Of a stretch of DNA of 5,856 nt, positions 1 through 4,936 are shown piece after piece; position 1 is the first letter of the stretch, and each line of letters starts with the position of its first letter. The stretch spans positions 1 to 5,856 of the forward strand of contig JALVDN010000020.1 in the NCBI GenBank assembly GCA_027008965.1, read 5' to 3'. A program made the position numbers and the translations under genes. The notes under the pieces were generated by a model, which ran no database searches, was not told where the DNA came from, and worked only from the letters and a program-made list of their open reading frames with translations. This DNA comes from Flavobacteriales bacterium. Its GTDB lineage: Bacteria > Bacteroidota > Bacteroidia > Flavobacteriales > Flavobacteriaceae.

Positions 1-960
1 GTTTAGTTTCACTTGTGCATAACCTTTGATTTTGTCACTATCCACCCAAAACAAAGTTTTGGTTCCGTTCATGTTCTTTTTCTCAACGAGTAAAGTATTT
101 GAGGGTAAAATAATTTTTTCATTCCGTTGCAAATTCTGCCGGCGGTTGAAAGCGGGTTTTAATTTCTTGCGCAAAACGGTTTCCTTAATTTTCCCCAGCA
201 CAGGTGAAAAAATGATTTCGTGTTCTATTTCGCCTGTGAGCCAAGCCATTTCTTTGGCCTTTGATGACCGGGCGGAAAAAATTTTTTCGGCTTTTTGACG
301 TAAGTGTTTCGTATAGGCAATATACAAAGGTTTGTTTTTCTTGTCTAAAATTTTCAAAATCCCCGGTGCATCGGGCAGGTAATATATTTTCCGGTGTAAA
401 GCTTGCGGGATGGGATTGATTTTTTCGGGATGTTTGATGTATTTTTTTAACATTTCGCCCGTTAGGTCTTTTTGCAACAAAATTTTCAGGATTTCCAAAG
501 TGGCTTGCGCATCACCCATAGCCCGGTGGCGATTTGACACAGGTATACGTAACGACTTGGTGAGCGCATCCAAACCGTGTGAAGGGACATCGTTAATCAA
601 CTGTCCGGCCAGTTGGAAAGTATCTAAAACGGGTGCTTGGAAATCATAACCCAAACGCTTGAACTCATTTCGCAACATGGCATAGTCATAATCCGCATTG
701 TGGGCGGTGAAAATTTTGTTTTTGAAAAGTTCTACGAGATGTTTGGCCACTTCATGAAAAGCGGGCGCCCGTTTGAGCATCTTAGGTGTTATGCCCGTAA
801 GTTTTCTGACGTAAGGGTCAATGGATTTTCCGGGATTAATTAGCGTTGAAAACTGTTCGGTCACTTCGTGTCCGTCAAATATGATTACTGCAATTTCCAT
901 GATGCGGCTATGCTTGGGCGAACCGCCGGTGCCTTCTATGTCCACAATGGCAAATTTCAT
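1..960 (-). CDS. DEDDh exonuclease fused to a degenerate GIY-YIG domain (3' end beyond the window)
   Basis: The frame is open for 320 codons from the ATG at 960 to the window edge, so the C-terminus is missing. Residues 1-165 form a DnaQ/PolIII-epsilon-like 3'-5' exonuclease domain. Visible motifs are D7-I-E9 (DIEGTG, Exo I), HNADYD with D92 (Exo II), and H145-R-A-M-G-D150 (Exo III), so all DEDDh metal and catalytic residues are present. Residues about 190-275 match the UvrC/Cho-like GIY-YIG fold that follows this exonuclease in many Bacteroidota proteins, ending in a conserved E260 and the KPAFNRRQ segment. However, GIY has become GIL, YIG has become YIA, and the usual catalytic Arg aligns with Lys (HLRQK). 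Family knowledge suggests a role in DNA repair or processing; that is inference. The start is fixed by the ATGA overlap with the mutA stop codon, which suggests translational coupling. It could equally be annotated as DNA polymerase III epsilon subunit, but the extra domain argues against a dedicated proofreading subunit. Confidence 0.88.
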   Translation of the reverse strand, partial: MKFAIVDIEGTGGSPKHSRIMEIAVIIFDGHEVTEQFSTLINPGKSIDPYVRKLTGITPKMLKRAPAFHEVAKHLVELFKNKIFTAHNADYDYAMLRNEFKRLGYDFQAPVLDTFQLAGQLINDVPSHGLDALTKSLRIPVSNRHRAMGDAQATLEILKILLQKDLTGEMLKKYIKHPEKINPIPQALHRKIYYLPDAPGILKILDKKNKPLYIAYTKHLRQKAEKIFSARSSKAKEMAWLTGEIEHEIIFSPVLGKIKETVLRKKLKPAFNRRQNLQRNEKIILPSNTLLVEKKNMNGTKTLFWVDSDKIKGYAQVKLN

Positions 961-2267
961 GGTTTTTTCATCCCGCTTATTCGTTCCTTTTCCTTCTCTT
1001 CCGACAATCTTTTTACACGCAATGGAATGATTTCATTTTCCGAAGGCTCAGTAGATGAAAAAACATTTTTTTCAATAACAGGCATCTTTTCTTCGCTGTT
1101 GATATATTTGTTGGTCCCGGTGAGTATCAGCTTTCCTTCATCAAAAAGTTGTTGTTCCTTGCGGGCGTCTTCATCCACCAGTTTTCGGATGAAACCGTTT
1201 TTCCAGGCTTGCTCAAAAGATTTATCCCCGGCTTGTTCACGTAGAAATTTCATCGTCTTTTCCGCCAATTCCCAGGCAATATGTTCGATATAGTAAGTGC
1301 CGTTAAGAGCCGGCAGATAATCGTTTATGTGGGCTTCTTCTTTCAAAATATGCAGTTGATTTACGGCCCAACGAATGGTTTTTTCTTCTTCCCGGGCAAA
1401 AATTTTATTATACGGATGATTGACAATCCTATTGGCGCCTCCCAAAACCGCCGCCATCATTTCCATACCGGTGCGAAGCATGTTCACATAAGGGTCGAAA
1501 ACGGTTTTGTTTCGCAAGGAAGGCTCGGCCCGGATGATGATTCGATCCGGATTCACTCCGGAAATTTTATGCCACAAATAGCGCAATGTTTTGAGTTTGG
1601 CTATTTCAAAAAAGTAGTGGTAACCCACTGCGGTTTTAAATTCAATTTTATCCGGGTTTACGCCCCGATTCACATATTCCGATGCTTGCCAAAGCCCCAA
1701 GGCAAGTTGCGTGATGATATTCCCTCCCGCATTTTGATAGATGGTCATGTCCACCAAAGTATGCGCTTTAGGATTTTTGTTTTGAAATTCCACCCACATT
1801 TTCCATTTTTCTTCATCTATCGATTCAAAACCTTTCACCATGTTTCCCAAAGGATCAAAATAAATTGAAAAGCCTTGATGTATTATTTTTTCCCAAACAG
1901 GCGAAAAGCTATCCCGGGCCAAAAAATGCATTTGATTTTTATACGCCTGCCAAAACTTCAAATCAAAATCTTCAGCATTCAGTGACCACTCTATAAAATC
2001 AACTTTTTTCTCTAATAATCTTTCTAAGAAAGCTTTGTTTTCAATGGTTTCCGGCGCATAACCGGTTTGGAAGTCACTAGGTTGAAAAGTAAAATCCAAA
2101 CTTCTATACACATCCGGATGATAAAAAGGTTGAATTTCAATGCCTTCCAAAGTAGGCGTGATAAGCGATGAAAAATCTTTACCTTTCAAGTCGCGGATGA
2201 TTTTCTCTTTCCACGCTTGAGCGGAAATAGGTTTGAATTCTTCAAATAAAAATTTTTCTTCACTCAT
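957..2267 (-). CDS. mutA: methylmalonyl-CoA mutase small (beta) subunit
   Basis: This 436-residue protein matches the short Bacteroidota form of the methylmalonyl-CoA mutase small subunit. Recognisable segments are the N-terminal FEEFKPISAQAWKEKI region (9-24), the TIM-barrel-like core (about 40-330) with DPLGNM (138-143), AVLGGANRI (273-281) and the LNGTYYIEHIAWELAEK stretch (321-337), and a charged C-terminal tail PLRVKRLSEEKEKER (415-429). It lacks a C-terminal B12-binding domain, as expected for the non-catalytic partner. In this family the large subunit (MutB/ScpA) carries adenosylcobalamin and interconverts succinyl-CoA and (R)-methylmalonyl-CoA. No mutB lies in the window; in related genomes it often follows mutA, and here an exonuclease gene occupies that place. 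The start overlaps the end of the upstream FtsB-like gene by 8 bases, and the stop overlaps the next start as ATGA. No cobalamin riboswitch is visible upstream of the operon. Confidence 0.93.
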   Translation of the reverse strand: MSEEKFLFEEFKPISAQAWKEKIIRDLKGKDFSSLITPTLEGIEIQPFYHPDVYRSLDFTFQPSDFQTGYAPETIENKAFLERLLEKKVDFIEWSLNAEDFDLKFWQAYKNQMHFLARDSFSPVWEKIIHQGFSIYFDPLGNMVKGFESIDEEKWKMWVEFQNKNPKAHTLVDMTIYQNAGGNIITQLALGLWQASEYVNRGVNPDKIEFKTAVGYHYFFEIAKLKTLRYLWHKISGVNPDRIIIRAEPSLRNKTVFDPYVNMLRTGMEMMAAVLGGANRIVNHPYNKIFAREEEKTIRWAVNQLHILKEEAHINDYLPALNGTYYIEHIAWELAEKTMKFLREQAGDKSFEQAWKNGFIRKLVDEDARKEQQLFDEGKLILTGTNKYINSEEKMPVIEKNVFSSTEPSENEIIPLRVKRLSEEKEKERISGMKKP

Positions 2268-2568
2268 TTTCTACACTGTCAATGATGAATATATCTTCGT
2301 TTTTTTTGTGGAGTAGTAATTCTTCTCGTGCAAATTTTTCCAGATATTCCGGATCATCCATTTTTTGAAGTTGCTCGCGTGTTTTTTTTATTTTTTCCTT
2401 GAGGGCGGCGTTTTCTTTTTCCAAAGCCTTGATTTCACCTGAAATTTTCATTTGATAAAAAAACGAATCCCGGTCGCCGAAAGCCAGCCATAAGACCACC
2501 AAAATCAAAATGATATACGGTAGTCGTTTTCTCAAAGTTTCACCGATATGCTCCAATCGTTTATTCAT
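2260..2568 (-). CDS. FtsB/DivIC-family septum formation initiator protein
   Basis: This is a 102-residue bitopic membrane protein. A basic N-terminus (KRLEHIGETLRKR) precedes one transmembrane helix (about residues 17-30, PYIILILVVLWLAF). A charged coiled coil follows (about 41-70, with heptad-like KALEKENAALKEKIKK), and then the family's C-terminal signature DPEYLEKFAREELLLHKKNEDIFII (71-95). The layout and length fit FtsB/DivIC, which joins FtsL and FtsQ/DivIB at the division site and helps recruit and activate septal peptidoglycan synthesis. FtsB and DivIC cannot be told apart from sequence alone, so no symbol is given. The start overlaps the udk stop as ATGA, and the end overlaps the mutA start by 8 bases. 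Placement between udk and mutA is a gene order I know from Flavobacteriia. Confidence 0.9.
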   Translation of the reverse strand: MNKRLEHIGETLRKRLPYIILILVVLWLAFGDRDSFFYQMKISGEIKALEKENAALKEKIKKTREQLQKMDDPEYLEKFAREELLLHKKNEDIFIIDSVENE

Positions 2569-3185
2569 ATCATTTCACGGCGAAGGTTATGATTGATCAC
2601 ACTTTTGATCACTTCAATGGCCGTTTCATTTCTGCGGTCGTTGGGTATGATGATATCCGCATAGGTTTTGGTAGGTTCAATAAACTGCTCATACATGGGT
2701 TTGAGGGTGGTTTGATAGCGGTTCAAAACTTCTTCCACCGTCCGGCCGCGCTCCACAATATCTCTTCTAATCCTTCGAATGAGTCGTTCGTCCGCATCGG
2801 CATGCACAAAAATTTTCAAATCAAAAAGCTCGCGCAACCTTTTATCCGTAAAAATCAAAATGCCTTCCACAATCATCACCTTTTTGGGATGGGTGAGCAC
2901 CGTATCGCCCGTACGGTTGTGTTGAATAAACGAATAAACGGGTTGTTCAATAGTCTTGCCTGCTTTCAGGTCCAACAAATGTTGATAGAGCAAATCAAAA
3001 TCCAAAGCGCGCGGATGATCAAAATTGAATTTGGCACGCTCTTCAAGCGGCAAGTGACTCAAATCTTTATAGTAAGAATCCTGCGCAATCACCCCGATGT
3101 CTTCCGGGCCCAATTGCTGAATGATTTTATTCACCACCGTGGTTTTACCGCTACCCGTTCCGCCTGCAATACCAATAATAAACAT
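2565..3185 (-). CDS. udk: uridine kinase
   Basis: This 206-residue cytosolic kinase phosphorylates uridine and cytidine with ATP or GTP to give UMP and CMP in pyrimidine salvage. The Walker A loop GGTGSGKT is at residues 8-15. The nucleoside-binding DSYY motif is at 36-39, FNFDHPRALDF at 53-63, and PVYSFIQHNR at 82-91. VEGIL (106-110) gives the acidic Walker B-like strand. The arginine-rich lid ERLIRRIRRDIVERGR is at 133-148, and the PTKTYADIIIPND segment (171-183) closes the fold. Length and motifs are complete, so the gene appears intact. The ATG at 3185 is the only sensible start because the P-loop follows directly. It is the first gene of the minus-strand operon, with a TAAATTTG promoter box about 18 bases upstream and no obvious Shine-Dalgarno sequence, as is usual in Bacteroidota. 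Confidence 0.96.
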   Translation of the reverse strand: MFIIGIAGGTGSGKTTVVNKIIQQLGPEDIGVIAQDSYYKDLSHLPLEERAKFNFDHPRALDFDLLYQHLLDLKAGKTIEQPVYSFIQHNRTGDTVLTHPKKVMIVEGILIFTDKRLRELFDLKIFVHADADERLIRRIRRDIVERGRTVEEVLNRYQTTLKPMYEQFIEPTKTYADIIIPNDRRNETAIEVIKSVINHNLRREMI

Positions 3186-3202
3186 AAAACATTGTCTTTG
3201 AG

Positions 3203-3210
3203 CAAATTTA
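3203..3210 (-). promoter_or_regulatory. Bacteroidota-type -7 box for the udk operon
   Basis: On the minus strand these bases read TAAATTTG, an exact match to the Bacteroidota sigma-A -7 consensus TAnnTTTG. It lies about 18 bases before the udk ATG, which predicts a very short leader. No convincing -33 TTG is seen at the expected spacing; only a T-rich stretch is present there. The site is supported by position and by recurrence of the same consensus before the other two transcription units of the window. Confidence 0.55.
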
Positions 3211-3244
3211 AGTAAAAATACAGTTGTAAAAGAATATTGCTAAC

Positions 3245-3258
3245 ATGTTTTAAAACAT
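3245..3258. repeat. 14-bp perfect AT palindrome
   Basis: The sequence ATGTTTTAAAACAT is its own reverse complement and is followed on the plus strand by a run of T (3260-3267). It lies upstream of the udk promoter box and just outside the compound repeat that begins near 3271. It could be an operator or a weak terminator-like hairpin, but no plus-strand gene ends here and the stem is pure A/T at its core. Function unknown. Confidence 0.35.
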
Positions 3259-3270
3259 ATTTTTTTTCAT

Positions 3271-3591
3271 TTGGGCGCCTTTCGGCGTGCTCCGTTTAAA
3301 TCTTTTTCGGCTCAAGCTGTTTTTGTATGGTGGTTTGCGGGGTCTCCTCGTCGTAGCTCGGAGCCTCCTCAACACGCCCAATGGCTATCAAGGGGATGAG
3401 ATAGAAAAAGAATTATTTTTTATTTGTTCAATGAAGAAAATGATAGCATAGCCAAAGCTATGGTATCATTTTATGAAGCAGAACAGGTGAAAAAGAAACT
3501 TTTTATAGCCATTCAATTTGATAGCCATTGGGCGTTAACACAAAAACTCGCTTTCGCCTTCAAAAGGATATCACTTCGCCCGCCGGCGCGG
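3271..3591 (+). repeat. Compound intergenic repeat, copy 1
   Basis: This fills most of the 528-base gap between udk and the outer-membrane protein gene; no credible gene lies in it. In order it contains TTGGGCGCCT (3271-3280), a GC-rich stretch, a 52-nt block (3319-3370) with GTTTTTGTATGG, GCGGGGTCT and AGCCTCCTC, a 162-nt near-palindrome (3374-3535), and a GC-rich tail (about 3550-3591) with TTCGCC and GCCGGCGCGG. The first 10 bases, the 52-nt block and the palindrome apex recur on the other strand at 4861-4583. Edges are approximate, set where the similarity or GC-rich composition stops. The short open frame at 3424-3615 crosses the palindrome and resembles no family I know, so it is treated as chance. 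Confidence 0.75.
3374..3535 (+). repeat. 162-nt near-palindrome (long hairpin), copy 1
   Basis: The outer arms 3374-3391 and 3518-3535 are perfect 18-bp inverted repeats (ACGCCCAATGGCTATCAA and its complement). The inner arms 3437-3452 and 3457-3472 pair over 16 bp with one mismatch around a CAAA loop at 3453-3456, exactly at the midpoint of the whole element. The intermediate segments also pair partly: AAAAAG at 3405-3410, and ATTTGTTC at 3422-3429 against GAACAGGT with two T/G wobbles. The whole stretch can therefore fold into one long imperfect hairpin. A 9-nt direct duplication ATAGCCATT (3505-3513, 3521-3529) sits in the right arm. It begins 3 bases after the conserved 52-nt block. Confidence 0.82.
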
Positions 3592-3682
3592 TTTTTATTT
3601 TTCACTTTCATCTAAAAAATTTAACCAGAAGAATGAAAATAAAAAATATGATTCTTGTCAGTTTTTAATTGTTTATAATTCT

Positions 3683-3690
3683 TAGATTTG
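3683..3690 (+). promoter_or_regulatory. Bacteroidota-type -7 box for the outer-membrane protein gene
   Basis: TAGATTTG matches the TAnnTTTG consensus exactly and lies 23 bases before the ATG at 3714. The nearest upstream TTG (3655-3657) is 25 bases away, slightly longer than the usual spacing, so the -33 element is uncertain. The surrounding 16 bases (3681-3696) match the udk promoter region (3212-3197, minus strand) at 15 positions. Confidence 0.5.
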
Positions 3691-3713
3691 CTCAAAAAAT
3701 TAAACAAAACGTT

Positions 3714-4319
3714 ATGAAAAAAGCATTATTTACACTTTTAGCAGTATTTTCTGTTTTTGTAACAGAAGCTCAAAACTTTTCACAAGGTAATTCCTTAATC
3801 AATGCTGATTACGGATTTAGTATGTTCAGCAGGGTTAAATTTACCGCTCCAGGAATGGAAACTAAAACTAAAACAATCATTCCTCCCGTTGGTCTGTCTT
3901 ATGAATATGCTCTAAGAGATAACTTTACAGTCGGAGGGTTTGCGGCTTATGCCAATCAACAAATTATTTCAACAATTACCGACCCTTGGGATCCGAGTGA
4001 TGAAACTAAAATTACTAATGACTACAAATTTATTTATGTAGGTGCATTGGCAAATTACCATTTTGGATTTATTGACATTGATAAATTAAATTTATACGCT
4101 GGAGTCAAACTTGGTTATACTATTGTCAATCAATCAACTACCACTGAAGGAGACTCGGATCTTCCAGATAATTTGTTTGACATTAAAATAAATAGTCTAC
4201 TATATGGTATTCATTTGGGTGGCCGCTACTTTTTTACGGAAAATTTAGCCGCAAACTTGACATTGGGTTATGGCATTTCTCTTGTAGCAATAGGTCTTAC
4301 ATATAAAATTGGATATTAA
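3714..4319 (+). CDS. small secreted outer-membrane beta-barrel-like protein
   Basis: This 201-residue protein begins with a clear signal peptide (MKKALFTLLAVFSVFVTEA, cleavage expected between A19 and Q20). Residues 28-201 alternate hydrophobic and polar residues in short strands ending in aromatics: FTVGGFAAYANQQ, KFIYVGALANYHFG, LNLYAGVKLGYT, LLYGIHLGGRYFF and LAANLTLGYG. The protein ends IGLTYKIGY, and a C-terminal aromatic is typical of barrels inserted by the BAM machinery. The likely family is the 8-strand OmpA-like/PorT-like barrel domain group; no specific function is recognised. An upstream TTG at 3669 could extend the frame by 15 residues, but the ATG at 3714 gives a proper signal peptide and follows the promoter box. 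The gene is monocistronic, with its own promoter box and terminator. It looks more A/T-rich than the neighbouring genes (for example many AAA, ATT and TTA codons) and lies between two inverted copies of the intergenic repeat, so acquisition by transfer is possible but unproven. Confidence 0.85.
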   Translation: MKKALFTLLAVFSVFVTEAQNFSQGNSLINADYGFSMFSRVKFTAPGMETKTKTIIPPVGLSYEYALRDNFTVGGFAAYANQQIISTITDPWDPSDETKITNDYKFIYVGALANYHFGFIDIDKLNLYAGVKLGYTIVNQSTTTEGDSDLPDNLFDIKINSLLYGIHLGGRYFFTENLAANLTLGYGISLVAIGLTYKIGY

Positions 4320-4341
4320 TTTCCTTTTGGAAAATCTTAAT

Positions 4342-4375
4342 AAAGAGGCTGTCTTTTTAGACGGCCTCTTTTTAT
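4342..4375 (+). terminator. Rho-independent terminator of the outer-membrane protein gene
   Basis: A 12-bp stem (4342-4353 with 4360-4371; AAAGAGGCTGTC against GACGGCCTCTTT, one T-G wobble) closes a TTTTTA loop and runs into further T residues. It begins 22 bases after the stop codon. This is a strong intrinsic terminator and cleanly separates the gene from the repeat downstream. Confidence 0.88.
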
Positions 4376-4445
4376 TTGGAACAACCCGCTCTGTTGGTGT
4401 TCCGCTCCGTCGGTGTCTCCTGCCACCTACGGCTTCATTATTCAA

Positions 4446-4461
4446 GCACAACTTGTTGTGC
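4446..4461. repeat. short inverted repeat GCACAA-CTTG-TTGTGC
   Basis: A 6-bp perfect stem with a 4-base loop (7 bp if the C-G pair next to the loop is counted) lies in the tail of repeat copy 2. It has no T run, so it is not a terminator. It is one more structured module of the repeat; no counterpart is seen in copy 1. Confidence 0.5.
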
Positions 4462-4510
4462 GCAACTAAGCGCCAGGGATGGGAGCGGTATGAGGCGAAG
4501 GGGAAGCCCG

Positions 4511-4674
4511 GGCGGTGCTTCAAACATAAAAAATACAACCAAGTTTTGTTCTTTTTGCCGATAACTGCATTGACCATCCTTGCCATAGCTACGGCTATGC
4601 CTACGGATAGCCGGCTTTGTTCTCATCAAAAATAACTACAACGTTATTCTACATTTTATGTTTGAAGCACCGCC
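4511..4674 (-). repeat. 164-nt near-palindrome (long hairpin), copy 2
   Basis: Arms 4511-4531 and 4654-4674 are a perfect 21-bp inverted repeat (begins GGCGGTGCTTC, ends CATAAAA). At the centre, CATAGC-TACG-GCTATG (4584-4599) forms the apex, within one base of the midpoint. Between arm and apex there is partial complementarity, for example GTT..TTTTTG on both sides. On the minus strand the apex 4600-4583 reads GCATAGCCGTAGCTATGG and matches the copy 1 apex (3446-3463) at 16 of 18 positions. The distance from arm base to apex is 74 nt here and 72 nt in copy 1, while the arm sequences themselves are unrelated. Confidence 0.82.
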
Positions 4675-4760
4675 TTGTTTTTGTGCTTGCGAGGAGGCTT
4701 GGAGCGAAGACGACAAGACCCCGCAGCAAGCCATACAAAAACCGGCTTGCCCGAGCTGAA

Positions 4761-4840
4761 TTCAAGCGGACAGCCCGGTGACAGCCGGGTGAAAGCGCCG
4801 GCGGATGAGCTTTTTGGTGAAATCCGCCGGCATGCTTGAA
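4761..4840. repeat. three-stem folded domain within repeat copy 2
   Basis: TTCAAGC (4761-4767) pairs with GCTTGAA (4834-4840) as a closing stem. It encloses a CCCGG/CCGGG hairpin (4774-4778 with 4785-4789) and a perfect 10-bp hairpin GCCGGCGGAT/ATCCGCCGGC (4797-4806 with 4822-4831, 15-nt loop). The layout resembles a three-way junction. Copy 1 has no equivalent at this position. No known RNA family is recognised. Confidence 0.6.
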
Positions 4841-4888
4841 CCCGAGCGGGCAGGCGCCCAACTAAAAAATAAAAGAAGTAGTGGGAAG

Positions 4889-4917
4889 TTTTGGTATGTT
4901 GTTTTTCTTTAAATTTG
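4889..4917 (+). promoter_or_regulatory. Bacteroidota-type promoter for the M23 peptidase gene
   Basis: TTTTG at 4889-4893 (-33-like) is followed after 16 bases by TAAATTTG at 4910-4917, an exact TAnnTTTG match. The spacing is slightly below the usual 17-23. The box ends 19 bases before the first candidate ATG at 4937, so the leader would be short. It lies just outside the end of repeat copy 2. Confidence 0.55.
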
Positions 4918-4936
4918 TATCATAAAGTGATTTTCT

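Larger units (their letters stand above)
4386..4861 (-). repeat. Compound intergenic repeat, copy 2 (inverted relative to copy 1)
   Basis: This fills most of the 617-base gap between the outer-membrane protein gene and the M23 gene. Read on the minus strand from 4861 it contains TTGGGCGCCT (4861-4852, identical to copy 1), a folded GC-rich domain (4840-4761), and the 52-nt block (4742-4691) that matches 3319-3370 at 41 of 52 positions without gaps. A 164-nt near-palindrome (4674-4511) follows, and then a GC-rich tail with TTCGCCTC and TGGCGC (about 4500-4470) and further short inverted repeats. Copy 2 is longer than copy 1, mainly because of the extra folded domain and the longer tail. Several short open frames overlap it on both strands, but they conflict with one another and follow the repeat, so none is called. 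The left edge near 4386 is approximate. Confidence 0.75.

Noticed and set aside
868..1868. Plus-strand frames of 141 and 195 codons opposite mutA
   Set aside because: They are antisense shadows of the well-supported mutA gene and show no family features.
2589..3215. 208-codon plus-strand frame opposite udk
   Set aside because: It is antisense to a complete uridine kinase with all motifs; its sequence is the complement shadow of that gene.
3186..3270. Cobalamin riboswitch that might control an operon containing mutA
   Set aside because: The leader from the promoter box to the udk ATG is only about 12-18 bases, with no room for a riboswitch and no B12-box-like motif.
3371..3540. Resemblance to an integron attC site (AACACGCCCAATGG on the left, CCATTGGGCGTTAACA on the right)
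   Set aside because: The right end GTTAACA does not fit GTTRRRY, the left end CCTCAAC does not fit RYYYAAC, the second copy has no such ends, the two copies are in opposite orientation, and no integrase is present in the window.
3581..3606. GC palindrome followed by a T run as a terminator
   Set aside because: The stem (GCCGGC) is too short and has no loop, and no plus-strand gene ends upstream of it.
3424..3615. 63-codon plus-strand frame
   Set aside because: It runs through the near-palindrome and repeat tail, has no recognisable domain and no promoter box at a sensible distance.
3374..4674. CRISPR array
   Set aside because: There are no regularly spaced direct repeats; the repeated units are two large inverted copies with internal palindromes.
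4245..4861. Several open frames of 60-113 codons on both strands
   Set aside because: They overlap one another in different frames, cross the terminator and the repeat hairpins, lack signal or domain features, and follow the repeat composition. They are best explained as chance frames in GC-rich repeat DNA.
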